From Phytophthora quininea (taxonomy: Eukaryota > Oomycota > Peronosporomycetes > Peronosporales > Peronosporaceae), in assembly GCA_011947345.1 (NCBI GenBank), contig JAAVTG010000486.1, positions 1 through 64,000 on the forward strand: a stretch of DNA of 64,000 nt, written 5' to 3'. This document shows positions 33,296-43,222 of the stretch, one piece after another (the first letter of the stretch is position 1; each line of letters opens with the position of its first letter). Position numbers and translations under genes: made by a program. The notes under the pieces were generated by a model. The model did not search any database. It had not been told where the DNA came from and saw only the letters and a list, made by a program, of their open reading frames with translations.

Positions 33296-34891
33296 AATGC
33301 CACAGCTCGAAAAACATCATCGAAATCTTCATCCAAACTAAATTCTCCTAGCACCTCGTCGACTTGTTTCGTTCGCTTGGCTTTTCCACAATATCTGCTG
33401 CATCCTCCACTTCAACCACTGCGCCCAACTGTTCACCACCCCAGTCATGTAGCAGATCGCATTTTTGAAGCCGCCGACTACGGTTTCCGATGTAGTCTTC
33501 ATCCACGCATCGTTGACCCAGCTGCGATCTGGGGGCTGCAACTTGAAAGGGACACCTGGTGTACGGGCTTGTAGTTGCACTCGTAGGTCATGAATCCAAA
33601 GATTTCGCAGTCGTGTATTGAGCGGGCCGTTCCAAGTGGCGTCGGTCGGCCGACACACTGACGTAGCGTTTGGTGGGACCTTCATCAGCGTGACGTCAAT
33701 TGCTTCAGCATACTTGGTGGCTTCCTTGGACCAGTGTCCACAAAAGTCATCGGGTAACAGCAGCACCGGCTCACGCGGCTGTGGGCGGTCAGCAAAATAA
33801 AACGATAGCCACTGAATAGTCAGATAGCTATTCCACCAGCCTAAATCATTAGACTATGTTAGAATTATTTGAGAAAATATTAGCTTCGTCAAAACTTACC
33901 TTTTGCGTTTGCGTACACCTGCTTACCGAAGTCAATTTGCGCAGGCGAAGCATCTTTTCGCCACATATTGGTGCTGAATCCGTGGCGTGCCTCGTGGCTC
34001 TCTCCGCGCCGTTCCTCCACCGAAGTAGGGCGCACCTTAAAAACGACGAACGGCGCGTAATTTTTCCCAGTCGAATCACCAAGGAGCATGACCGTGGCGC
34101 GGTCTTTCGACTTGCCGCCGCACCGCACCCAAACGGTTTTGATACCCGTCCTGTGCAGTGTTTTTAGGGAGATATTCGAAGCAAGCAGCTAGTTAAGAGT
34201 ACATGAACACGAACTTTAGTCCACTAGTTACGAATCGAATTACAAATAAAATGAAAATCGTACCAGTCTGATCAGCATTGAATACGCGCGTTGCCCCAAT
34301 CTCCTGGGCTTTTTCCTTGACCGCTTTTGCGAAGTCCTCAGCAATTTTCGCGGGTTCTGGGGTCGAATGTGGCCTTGTCTTGTCTTGCACCGAAGTGAAA
34401 TGCGGTGGCGCAACTTGAAGCGCTTTTGCCAGCTCCACGAAGCTTTAAAAACTTTTAATTCGAGGCCTTTGCAACTTCAAGGGCCTGGATGCTCAGCATT
34501 GTCGGGGTAACTGGAACGCCTTCTTCACGCATTCCATTTACCCATTTAACTAATGACAGCTCTTCATCACCAGATAGCGCGGTTCCCAGACCCATTTTGC
34601 GCGTCTTCCTCTTTGCTGCACCACCTGGCTGGCTGCGGAGCGCTGCGATCTTGCGACGCTTTTGACCCCATGACAAGATTAGCGTTCTGCGACTGTGATA
34701 CTTTGAGTCTGCTAGCTTAGGGTAAAAAGAGTGATAGTACGCCTGATGTCCCCAAACTCTTTGAGGTGGTCCAAAACACGAAGTTTCTCGTCAGCGGGAT
34801 ACGATTCTGTCTGGTTCATCGGTTCTTGTCGACCTTGGACGCCAGGCAGGCGAGGTCGTCCTTTTGGTCGTCTCTTCTGCGGTTCTGCCAT
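33296..34891 (-). pseudogene. Pogo-like transposase 1 with AT-hook and introns, damaged
   Basis: ATG 34891 starts MAEPQKRRPKGRPRLPG, an AT-hook, then a helix-turn-helix region (LRVLDHLKEFGDIRRTI). Next comes a CENP-B-type segment (LSLVKWVNGMREEGVPVT, then in another frame ASWSWQKRFKLRHRISLR). The DDE core follows: ATRVFNADQTG, RCGGKSKDRATVMLLGDS, LLLPDDFCGHW and CRPTDATWNGPLNTR. An intron of about 75 nt near 33832-33900 (GTAAGT...TTTAG) joins YANAKG to GWWNSYLTIQWLSFYFADR. The residues normally found just after NADQT are missing, and there are frame changes near 34440 and 33370. The C-terminus (FSLDEDFDDVFRAVALHD) stops at 33296. Member of the DDE_1/CENP-B superfamily; inactive as read. Confidence 0.75.
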
Positions 34892-35699
34892 GCGAATGAC
34901 AGATTAACAGCTGGATGGCTGGGAGCGCCTGCAGTGTGCTGCATGCGATGACAAAGGATGCACGGTGTTTCTTCCCGCAGGCACCTTTATGGCTCCTGAT
35001 TGGCCAGATCGGTGGTGCATGCCTTCGCAAATAGTATGCCATGACAAAGGGGAGTCGGTAGTGTAATATATATCAATACTGTCAACCCTGTCCTAATTAG
35101 TCCCTGTACTAGAGCAATTAAGAGAGATTTTGAATCCTGAGTCTGAATCCAAAAACTACAATAAAAAGTGTGCGCGAACTTAGCGCAGCGGCGCCAGGCG
35201 CGCCTGCGACATTTTGAACTGCAAAACCCCAAATTGTTGCAGTGAAACGTACGGAATCGATTAATTCATTTTGGCGTAAAATGCAGCCGGAAAGGCTGAT
35301 AAAGGAGCATCACCGCAGCGCGTAACATGGGTTAAGATGGGCACTTCAATGCGGAAAGAGCTTGGATACCGCACTCGGGGCCACCGCACTCAAGCACGGA
35401 ATCTCTCAAGGACCAAGACCGTGCTTTATTTGGGCCCCGCCACGAGCACACTGGGCGCTTCTGCTGCGTGGTCTCATCGTCACAGTGTGTCATCACGCGA
35501 GCAGCCTATAATATGGCCAGCAGACTCGACCAATTTAGCCGTATGCTCCGGAGATCCTCGTCCGAGGATGAAGGAGCTCAAGAAAGCAAGTCCGAGAATG
35601 AAGGAGCTCACGAAAGCAAGTCCGAGGACTTTAGCTGTGGATATGCACTGGTTTCGCGACCCCGGACTGCAGCTTCAGCGTTCGTCCCCCACACACTCC

Positions 35700-36199
35700 T
35701 CAGCAGTCTGGTCTCAGAGGAAGACTCCCTTTCATACCGCCTGGTGAGAAGCAAAACTTGCCCGCGTCTTTGCCGCGAATGACGCGGTTGTTGCCTCTCC
35801 ACTGAAGCGCCATCACGACTGCTCTGAGCGAGGTAAAGCGTCGAAGCAGGTATTTCATCACGCGGGCAGCATATTGCTCCCTGTCGGCAGGAAGCATGTC
35901 CACGGTGATGTCTTGTATGTCGACGTCTCGCATCGCCCTGGTCTGCCTTGGTGTGTCAAAGCACAAAATACAGAGTGATTGTAGGACAACGAATTCAAGA
36001 CTCAGTTCGCTCTTATGATGCTTGCGTTTTGAGCTGCAATTTGGCTGCGAACCTTGAGTCCCTCGGGAAAAGTCACCGTCAGTGCATAGCCGCGAGGAAG
36101 GTTCGATTCAAAACAGCCTGCAACCTCAGGACTCAATTCTCTCTTAATTGCTTCATTGGCTAATATCTTGCGGTACTTAATCACATCTCGGTCTACCAA
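35700..36199 (-). other. Short open frames of unknown origin in pogo-like element 2
   Basis: Two minus-strand frames (36199-36002, then 35966-35700) read like protein (REQYAARVMKYLLRRFTSLR; LANEAIKRELSPEVAGCFES) and could be joined by an intron or frame change. I recognise no domain. They may be a second element ORF or captured host sequence. Confidence 0.3.
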
Positions 36200-36253
36200 C
36201 TTGGTAGTCAGCGTTTTCTACAGAGCTGAACTAATACTTGTCAAACTTGAAAT

Positions 36254-37894
36254 TTAATACCAAATTTCAGCTTGGTAATGACTACTCCACCGAGGAAAAG
36301 AAGCCTCGGATGGATGTCTGCTGCAGTGCTGCTTCTCGCTCAGCTCGCAATTCCTGTCGTGCACGCCACTGAAGCGTGCGGAGCCCCTCCATCGTCTTCC
36401 GTTCCACGTCTGGGTGCTCAACCAGCATAAGATCACCGACCGTATCGCGTCAACTCTATCAGCCTTCGATAGGGATGCTAGAGGGTCAATCGCCTCGTCA
36501 GGCTCTTCTGTATCGTCATCATCAACATGCTGCGCCGATGCAGCGAGTGCAGCATCGCACAACCCGTTAAGAAGGTCATCCGCGGACAGCATCTCCATCT
36601 CGGTGTTCTCCTCGGCCGGGTTGCAGACAAAGAGTCGATATCCATGGGATCTCGGATCTGCAGTGCTCGCATCTGAGTCATGAGTGTCGTATTCAACATT
36701 TTCTCATCTTCTTGTTGCAAGCGGCGAGACGATGAGCGCCCGGCGATAAGCCCCGTGTGGTGGAAGCAGTTTAGAACGACAACCGGTGGCACCTCGCACC
36801 AGCAAGCCTTGAGCCAACGCATGGCTGTTAGTTGGTCGACAGCATAGATGTCAGACGTTGCACCAGCTTCGTCCATGTCAAGAGCTTGCTGCAGTTGCCG
36901 ACAGCGATAGCGACGCTTGACCGACGAAATAATCCCAGCGTCCATAGGTTGCAAGCGCGCGGTGGTGTTTGGGGGCAAGAAGACGACAGTCACCGCTCGA
37001 AGTGTCATGCTACCAGTGGTATGCGACGACGCGTTGTCTAGCAGAAGGACAATTCTTCGTCCCTGCTGCTCCATATTCATGTCCAGTTGATGCAGCCACT
37101 CAATAAAAAGCACGCTTGTCATCCATGCTTTCTTATTACTGAGGTAATAAAAGCCGAGTTCCGCACCACTTTTCTTCTTGAAGCAGCGTGGTTTGACCGT
37201 GTGATCGATGATGAAGGGGTCGCGCATATCGCTGCCGACTGCATTACACGTGAGAGCGACAGTAACACGAATTTTGCTCTTCTTCGCACCTGAAATCTGA
37301 CGGCTGACGATGGTTTTATCAGGCGCTAACTTGTAGAACATGCCAGTCTCATCCATGTTGTAGATATCTGCAAGCCGGTAGCCGTGCAGACGGCGCTTGA
37401 GATTTTCTATTTGAGCTGGAAGACCTGCTTCATCAACAGCTCCCCTTCCCCGTGCATCTTGAGGCTTTTGAAGCCATGCCGTGCTTGTAAGGACTGAAGC
37501 CATCCATTGGAATAACGCAAGCGGAGGTCTTGAGGGTTTCAAGGAGCTCCTCCAGCCGCCGCGCCTTGACCTTCAAGAGATCACCGCTCAAACTGATTCG
37601 CCTGATTTGGCACTGATGTACCCAATTGGCAAGGGCATCGTCGACTGCTGTATGAGCCACAGTTGCGCTTCGCCGCCGCTGAAGCTCGGCATCTGTCGCC
37701 TGAAGGAACTTGCTGCGCCTCTTCATGATGTTGTAGATGGTGCCTTGGGTAGGAGCCTATACTAGCGCCAGTTCCCGCAGGGCTTTTTGCGCGAGATCCC
37801 GCTGGGTGAGGGTCGGGTGAGAGGACTGCCACTCGCAGATCCGTTTCTTCTGCTGGAAGGTGAGATTACCGGCGTGCTTGGCCTGCCGAGGCAT
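36254..37894 (-). pseudogene. Pogo/Tigger-type transposase 2, one nonsense codon and frameshifts
   Basis: ATG 37894 (MPRQAKHAGNLTFQQKK) starts a psq/CENP-B helix-turn-helix region (RICEWQSSHPTLTQRDLAQK). An in-frame TAG interrupts it at about 37758, after which the same frame continues (APTQGTIYNIMKRRSKFL). After a shift near 37480 the DDE_1 core is clear: YNMDETGMFYKLAPDKTIVS (first Asp), FYYLSNKKAWMTSVLFIEWL, RIVLLLDNASSHT (second Asp) and FLPPNTTARLQPMDAGIIS (third Asp). A last shift near 36620 leads to an acidic C-terminus (AQHVDDDDTEEPDEA). All three catalytic residues are present but the frame is broken. Confidence 0.82.
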
Positions 37895-38241
37895 CGCTGG
37901 AGTAGCTGCGAATACGGGAAATGAGGGAAATGCTTGGGGAAGAGCTGCGTAGCGCTCGAATGAGTGGTGTCTGTGGGTTTCCTTTGCTCTCTAATCAAAC
38001 CACTGTACTTAATCAAATATCTGGCAACGGGTAGTACTAATTAGGACACGTTTGACAGTACTCTTTGCTAATATAACTTGCAGGACGTGGTAGAGGTGGC
38101 TCACTTACGAACTTTAGCTCTGCGAGCTTCTGAGCCACCTCACAAGCCACGGTCCTGTCGGTCACTTTGCCCGGCACTCACGTATTTTCACGCATTTCCC
38201 TTCAGAAACCATGGAAGTGAATAATTCTCTATCATAGGACT

Positions 38242-38471
38242 CGATCTGTGCCAGCGCTTCGTCGCTGTGTATCGCCATTAACTGGCTGTGCAACCTCATC
38301 GTCGGCGTATCGTACCCGTACGTGTCGGACGCGCTGAACGACTACGCTTACGTGCCGTTTGTGGTGCTTCTGGCGCTGTTCTACCTGCTGGCTCTGAAGC
38401 TGGTGCCGGAGACGTCGAGCAAGTCTGCTGAGGAGATTCAAGCTGAGTACGACTCGCGTAGCGGTAAGTAG
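38242..38471 (+). pseudogene. Dead sugar transporter gene, segment 3 of 3
   Basis: After the right ggact duplication the family C-terminus resumes exactly: SICASASSLCIAINWLCNLI, YPYVSDALNDYAYVPF, LKLVPETSSKSAEEIQAEYD, stop at 38469-38471. It shows that the 19-kb insertion interrupted an already transporter-like frame without loss of flanking bases. Confidence 0.88.
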
Positions 38472-39480
38472 GACCTGAGGAAGACTTGGTTGGACGTTTC
38501 TTCGCGGTTGATATTGCGCATAATTCATGCTCGAGTGTGGATACCGGTAGCGTCTCTTTCATATTTCGGTTTGAACGCCGCTGGATCAACGGTAGAATTT
38601 TATCGGGTCAATTACGGTCGGGGTCAGGTTGATGGTCAGTTTTTTCAGATATTATCAGATTCAGAATCTGAGATAGTTTGCAAAAACTAAGACCCCGACC
38701 CTGGTCCCGACCACAGAAATACGAAACATCGAGTAGGGGACAACAACTAAACTTTACGGATTTATCTCAAGTGACTTCTGTATACACTGGAAGTAGCAGC
38801 CACCAATAAAACTCAGATAGCATACAAAATTTAGAAGATAGTGGCGCACTGAGTGTGTGTCAGCAATTCTAAGCATTTGGTTCGGGTTCAAACCCCGTCA
38901 GGTCCTATTCTTCACGTAAGGTTCGTCGCCCATTCGTCCGCCGATGTCCGCCCGTGCACCCATTCCGTCAGACCACTCTAACCAAGGTGGCAGTTCGTGG
39001 TGACAGGTCAAAGGTAAGGTACATGGGAATGATGTGGTAATAGAGGGACGCGAGCAAGCTTTATGAAGGTCGTGGATCGTGACCTGGGCGCAGAGGAATT
39101 TAGGAGCACTAGAATGGGGACGAAAGCAATGAGGAGAACGGGACACTTAGCTGGGAAGAGTGTAGAAGGCTGGTGTATTGTAGCTGGAGGAGGAAAAACC
39201 AAGAGTGAGGACTCGGAGGAGCGAAGCGGGGTGAATTCCACCCGCTGAAGCTCTCCTGTCCAATGCCTATACTAAGCCTTGTGAATAAGGAGCTGCGCAC
39301 AAGAGCGTGGGCGATTCGTAACCTCAACAAGCTTTTGCTCTTGACCAATGTACATGATACATGTACTTTCTTTCGCTGATTACCATGTGACGAGGCTGAC
39401 AGTTCAACTTCGCAGCCAAGTCAAGGAACCGATCACCGAAATTATGGTGGTTCAAAACTTAAAATAGCTTTAATTGACTT

Positions 39481-39518
39481 TCGCTCGCTCACTCACTCAC
39501 TCACTCACCCACTCACTT
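39481..39518 (+). repeat. CTCA microsatellite
   Basis: About nine units of (ctca/ctcg) within the non-coding part of MULE-C; likely length-variable. Confidence 0.85.
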
Positions 39519-39699
39519 AATAGTGTACATGATAAGTTTGAGTTTCAACTTGCTTTTTTTTATTAGATCCTAGACATTCAAAAGCCCCCGGCACAAAACT
39601 AAGATCTAACCATATCTTTCGTAAATGAAACTATACAATGCAAACTTGAAGTGGTGACTTACAACGAAAAGTCGGATGGAGTGTAGTACGTTCCATGGG

Positions 39700-41161
39700 C
39701 AGGTGCTCGAGCTCGTCCGCGTGCAACATCCTCCAGCAGCGTCACGTAGTGATGTGCATGGCGTTCAATTACTCCAATGAAAGTCGGCAGATTTGGGTTC
39801 TGTGTCGTGAATTCGTCATTCAGCTCTCAGTTATATCGCTCCAACGGGTTGTTCGTCCTGTTGACGATACGACGGTCAATTCCGCGGACATTCTACAGCT
39901 CAGGCGTAAACATCTCCAACCACGTGCGTTGAAAGTATGACCAGAACGCTGCCAACTTGTCCCCACTATAGGTGACGCCACTGTCCGACGTCACAGCTTT
40001 TATCTTCGCCGTCACGCAGTCAATGCCCCGAGGGTCAATCTGCTCGCGCAGCAGTACAGCAAGTGTATCGAGAACTCCACGGCCCATAGCCACTGAAACT
40101 TCATCAGTCGGAATATGCAACTTCAACATCCTACGTCGGATGGCCTGTTTGAAGTGGAACAGGCAGCCAATTATCGTGGTGTTGGGAAACTGGTCACGGA
40201 TAGCGTTGATCAGCCCTTGCTCAAAGTCACACGAGATTGTTGATGGCTCCATGTTCATGCCATTGGCCACTTGCACGCAGTGGAAGATGTGCCAGTAAGA
40301 CCACTCTGTTTTGCTAGTCGAGAGCACATACATCACCGGAACGTAGCAATTGGACCCTCGGTCGTGAACCATGACGATGACGCACTGGTAAAACGGGGCA
40401 GGCACGCAGTGAAATGTGCCGTCCACGAACAGTGAAACGTTGCTGTAAGTGAGCAAGCGAATCAAAGCTTGGTGACCCCAATTCAAAATCCTTTCGGTCT
40501 TCTCGTCACCGGCGTATGATAGGTGGAATTGAAAGATCTTCGATCCATCACGAGTTCGAGAAAGCGGTGGCATTTCCACCTGGCCATAGATTGCCGATCC
40601 AAAGTGACGGTTTCTGACGCGATACACACTGCTGATTACTTGCTCCCTTGTTAATTCCCTCATCAAGACATTGGCAGTAAATTCTTCACGAATTTGATCC
40701 CAGATTGCTGATGGAGTCACTGTCATTCGTTGTATGGCTAACGTGTCGACCTCGGCTGCCATCTCTCGGCTCATGTCTCTTTGCGTGGATAAACTTGACA
40801 TTGGCGTTCCTCCTTGTTGGCTGCCATCTCCATCCTCGCTTGAATTGTCCGAGACGACGATCACCTCAACTGCTGCTTCACATGTATGTGGCAAGCCCTT
40901 CTCGAACAATACCCCCGAGGTCATCACATCAAGCTTCGCCTTGCATCCCCGCCGGTAATAGCTGCATCTGTACGTTGTCTTGAGATTCGATGCGTAGGCC
41001 TTTGCCAAACGGAAACTGTTGTAGTGTATAGTTGTTCTATACGGATTGATGTCGTCAATGTCACTCATGACAAGTGCAGGCAAAATGACGAATGAACTCA
41101 TTCCCGTCAACCTCTCTATGAGCAAAGGCTCTTCGTTTTCTATACCTTTGAGAAATGCCAC
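39700..41161 (-). pseudogene. MULE-C transposase (FLYWCH + MULE DDE) with two nonsense codons
   Basis: ATG 41161 opens a long frame with a FLYWCH-like zinc module (CSYYRRGCKAKLDV, then HTCE). The MULE core follows: LFVDGTFHCVPAPFYQCVIV (catalytic Asp), PVMYVLSTSKTEWSYWHIF, CDFEQGLINAIRDQFPNT and GCLFHFKQAIRRRML. A TAG at about 39894 stands where MULE-A reads a Trp (ELWNVHGID), and a TGA at about 39826 stands where MULE-A has an Arg (LERFNREMN). In between, the frame stays intact and conserved (RRIVNRTNNPLERYN). Both stops fit single transitions (TGG to TAG, CGA to TGA). Confidence 0.83.
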
Positions 41162-41695
41162 AAAGCAGCACGAAAGACATGGTTTTGAGCAACTTGTGGT
41201 ATGCGAAAAGCAGTGACTAACTCGATGTTTTACCCACTATTTCAGGCTTTTTACTGTCCTCGCCATAAGAATTACATCCGTTTTAGTTGCCTGCCACCCA
41301 TGTATCCGGCTATACCGAAGTATTCACGTTGGGAATATTTTTCAGGTCATACTTGCGGTCGGATTTGCCAAGTAAATTACCTAAGTAAAACCTCAGACCC
41401 ATCGACCAGACCCCGACCGAAATTGACCCGAAAAATAGGTAACCGGATCAACGCTGCCAACAGGAGGCGCAAGCAGCCTCCAGCGATACGATTATAGCAC
41501 GTTAAGGAGGGTCACGTACAGACCCAGCAGCTTCGAAACCCCATCCATCCGTGCAAAAGGAATGTTGAATACTACTACTGGTACCTATTGGTATGGATAT
41601 GTACACATTGTAATAATGAAAAAAATACCATGTTTATTTGATGGTACAAGCAACAGGAAGTGCCTCCCATGGGTACCTACACCACCAGCTCACAT

Positions 41696-43162
41696 TTACT
41701 GCTCGCGCTTGGAGTCGTACTCGGCCTGGATCTCCTCAGCAGACTTGCCCGACGTCTCCGGCACCAGCTTCAGAGCCAGCAGGTAGAACAGCGCCAGAAG
41801 CACCACGAACGGCACGTAAGCGTAGTCGTTCAGAGCGTCCGACACGTACGGGTACGACACACCCACGATGAGGTTGCACAGCCAGTTAATGCCGATGCAG
41901 AGCGACGAAGCGCTGGCACGGATCGAGTCCGGGAAGATGTCGGCGGTCATGACCCACACGAGCGGGCCCAGCGTCACGCCGAACACGATCACGTACAGCG
42001 CCGTGAACACGATCGACAGAGCCGACACGTCCACGATGAAGGCTACCGTCATACCGATAGACATGACCACCATGCCAGACAGACCCCACAGGATCATGTT
42101 GCGGGCACCAAAGCGGTTGGCCAGCACGCCCGTGAAGAAGGCCGGGAAGATGTTGATGAAGTCGATGATGAGCGTGCCGACGCGCGAGTCCGAGATACCG
42201 GCATCCGAGAAGATGCTGCCGGAGTAGTAGAACACGGCGTTGATACCCGAGAGCTGCTGCGCGCACGACAAAAGGATGCCGCCCAGAAGCTGCATGCGGT
42301 AGCGCGGCGCGAACATGGACTCGGTCTTGGGGGTCGAGTCGATCAGACCCTCCTCGGCACTCGTCTTGTTGACCTCGAGCCACGACAGAGCCGTCTGCAC
42401 GTGCTCCTCGCCGTACAGACGAGCGATCACCTCCTTGGCCTCCTCGGTGCGGCCCTTGGTCAGCAGCCACGCAGGACTCTCAATGCACATCGACGGCGCC
42501 AGCAGCAGGTACACGACAGCCAGCACAACCGGGAACGCAGCCAGGTAGCGCCAGCCGCTGCTCGTGTTGGCGAAGAAGAAGCAGATCGCCGGCACTAAGA
42601 TGCCGATGGTCGTGAAGATCTGCAGACCCAGACCGAGAGTATTGCGCATGTGCGGCGGAGACAGCTCGTTCACGTAGCCGCCGATCGTGGCCGTGGCCGT
42701 ACCGGACGAGATACCGGCGATGAGACGGCCCAGCGCGAACAGCCAGACGTTCGACACGGACGCCTGCACCACGCCGCCCACGATCATGAAGACGCAGTTG
42801 CCCATCAGAGCTTTCTTGCGGCCGAACTTGTCGCTGAAGTGGCCGCAGCACAGCGAGCCCACCATGGCGCCGAAGATCCACGCGTTCACGGCGAACGTCC
42901 ACTCGAGCTTCGAGTGGCCCGGGAACATGAGGCACGTGTCCTCGGCCACGGGGCGCGCATTGCACTCGTCCGTGTCGTTGTACTGCGACAGGTTCATCTG
43001 CGAGGTGGACCAACCGCTCTGGAAGGGCTGCATCCAGGACAGGAAGGCGCTGGTGTAGAGGATGGCCTTGGGCTTGATGAGTCGAGCCGCGGCCTTGTTG
43101 GCCTCGTCGAAGGCGGTGGCGTTGGTCGCCTTGGGGGTAGTGGCCTCAGTGTAGTCAGCCAT
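41696..43162 (-). CDS. MFS sugar-porter transporter, intact (left copy of the inverted pair)
   Basis: 488 residues from ATG 43162 (MADYTEATTPKATNA) with about twelve membrane helices. Family landmarks are all present: HFSDKFGRKKALMG in the loop after helix 2, ELSPPHMRNTLGLG, CIESPAWLLTKGR, CAQQLSGINAVFYYS on helix 7 (sugar binding), and VPETSGKSAEEI after helix 12. The role is proton-driven sugar uptake at the plasma membrane, probably from plant tissue; the exact sugar cannot be told. From residue 17 on, the protein is the same as the one encoded at 45558-47021, and the DNA differs only by scattered synonymous changes, most in the 3' half. An initiator-like site lies about 45 nt upstream. 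No introns. Confidence 0.93.
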   Translation of the reverse strand: MADYTEATTPKATNATAFDEANKAAARLIKPKAILYTSAFLSWMQPFQSGWSTSQMNLSQYNDTDECNARPVAEDTCLMFPGHSKLEWTFAVNAWIFGAMVGSLCCGHFSDKFGRKKALMGNCVFMIVGGVVQASVSNVWLFALGRLIAGISSGTATATIGGYVNELSPPHMRNTLGLGLQIFTTIGILVPAICFFFANTSSGWRYLAAFPVVLAVVYLLLAPSMCIESPAWLLTKGRTEEAKEVIARLYGEEHVQTALSWLEVNKTSAEEGLIDSTPKTESMFAPRYRMQLLGGILLSCAQQLSGINAVFYYSGSIFSDAGISDSRVGTLIIDFINIFPAFFTGVLANRFGARNMILWGLSGMVVMSIGMTVAFIVDVSALSIVFTALYVIVFGVTLGPLVWVMTADIFPDSIRASASSLCIGINWLCNLIVGVSYPYVSDALNDYAYVPFVVLLALFYLLALKLVPETSGKSAEEIQAEYDSKREQ

Positions 43163-43206
43163 AGTAGCTTGACTCGGTTGACTTGTCGACTTGCGAGGAA
43201 CTTGGT

Positions 43207-43222
43207 CAATTGGAAAGTGAGG
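43207..43222 (-). promoter_or_regulatory. Initiator-like element of the left transporter copy
   Basis: On the minus strand CCTCACTTTCCAATTG, close to the oomycete initiator consensus, 45-60 nt before the ATG. The same core (CACTTTCCAWTT) precedes the transporters at 45558 and 62633. Confidence 0.6.

Larger units (their letters stand above)
28808..35063. mobile_element. Pogo-like element 1, its left TIR split by MULE-B
   Basis: With MULE-B removed, the left end reads (g)ctctaccgacttccctttg then tcatggcatac, and the reverse complement of the right end reads (c)actaccgactcccctttg then tcatggcatac: a terminal inverted repeat of about 30 bp. TA flanks both ends (28806-28807, 35064-35065), as expected for Tc1/mariner/pogo transposons. 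It encodes one transposase on the minus strand. Confidence 0.78.
35079..38058. mobile_element. Pogo-like element 2
   Basis: Inverted ends (ctgtcaaccctgtcctaatt at the left; ctgtcaaacgtgtcctaatt as the complement of the right) are flanked by TA at 35077-35078 and 38059-38060. It lies only 15 bp from the right end of pogo-like element 1, in a TA-rich strip. Its repeats differ from those of element 1, so it is a separate family. One transposase gene on the minus strand; 35300-35690 holds nothing recognised. Confidence 0.83.
19162..38236. mobile_element. Small LTR-like element that hosts the inner nest
   Basis: After removing everything inserted into it, about 300 bp remain (19162-19196, 28734-28807, 35066-35078, 38061-38236). 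It starts with TGTAAG and ends ...CATA, flanked by ggact at 19157-19161 and 38237-38241, a 5-bp target duplication. Size and duplication fit a solo LTR, but the terminal bases are not the perfect TG...CA, and no terminal inverted repeat is seen. The right part holds an imperfect hairpin (gaggtggctca at 38093-38103 against tgagccacctc at 38131-38141, extended outward). Its class is therefore uncertain; the boundaries are well supported because the transporter reading resumes exactly. Confidence 0.6.
38583..41449. mobile_element. MULE-C: Mutator-like element just downstream of the dead transporter
   Basis: Inverted repeats of about 50 bp: the left end reads gatcaacggtag...tcgggtcaattacggtcggg, and the complement of the right end reads gatccggttacc...tcgggtcaatttcggtcggg. 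It is flanked by aacgccgct (38574-38582) and aacgctgcc (41450-41458), a 9-bp duplication with two differences, suggesting some age. It encodes a FLYWCH/MULE transposase related to that of MULE-A. 38720-39650 is non-coding apart from a tRNA-like B-box stretch near 38880-38905 and a CTCA microsatellite. Confidence 0.8.

Noticed and set aside
19162..38236. Interpretation of the outer 19-kb block as a Helitron
   Set aside because: A hairpin occurs near the right end, but there is no 5' TC, no 3' CTRR, and a 5-bp target duplication is present, which Helitrons do not make.
38850..38910. Possible tRNA gene (gggttcaaaccccg T-arm with an upstream tggcgcactgag A-box-like stretch)
   Set aside because: No acceptor stem pairs, the anticodon arm cannot be formed and spacing is too short. 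At best a tRNA-derived repeat fragment.
41660..42598. Long antisense ORFs rich in Arg/His/Val opposite the sugar transporters (also 45483-46067, 46119-47114, 61109-61987)
   Set aside because: They mirror the GC-rich codon bias of the transporter frame on the other strand, have repetitive low-complexity composition and no domain.
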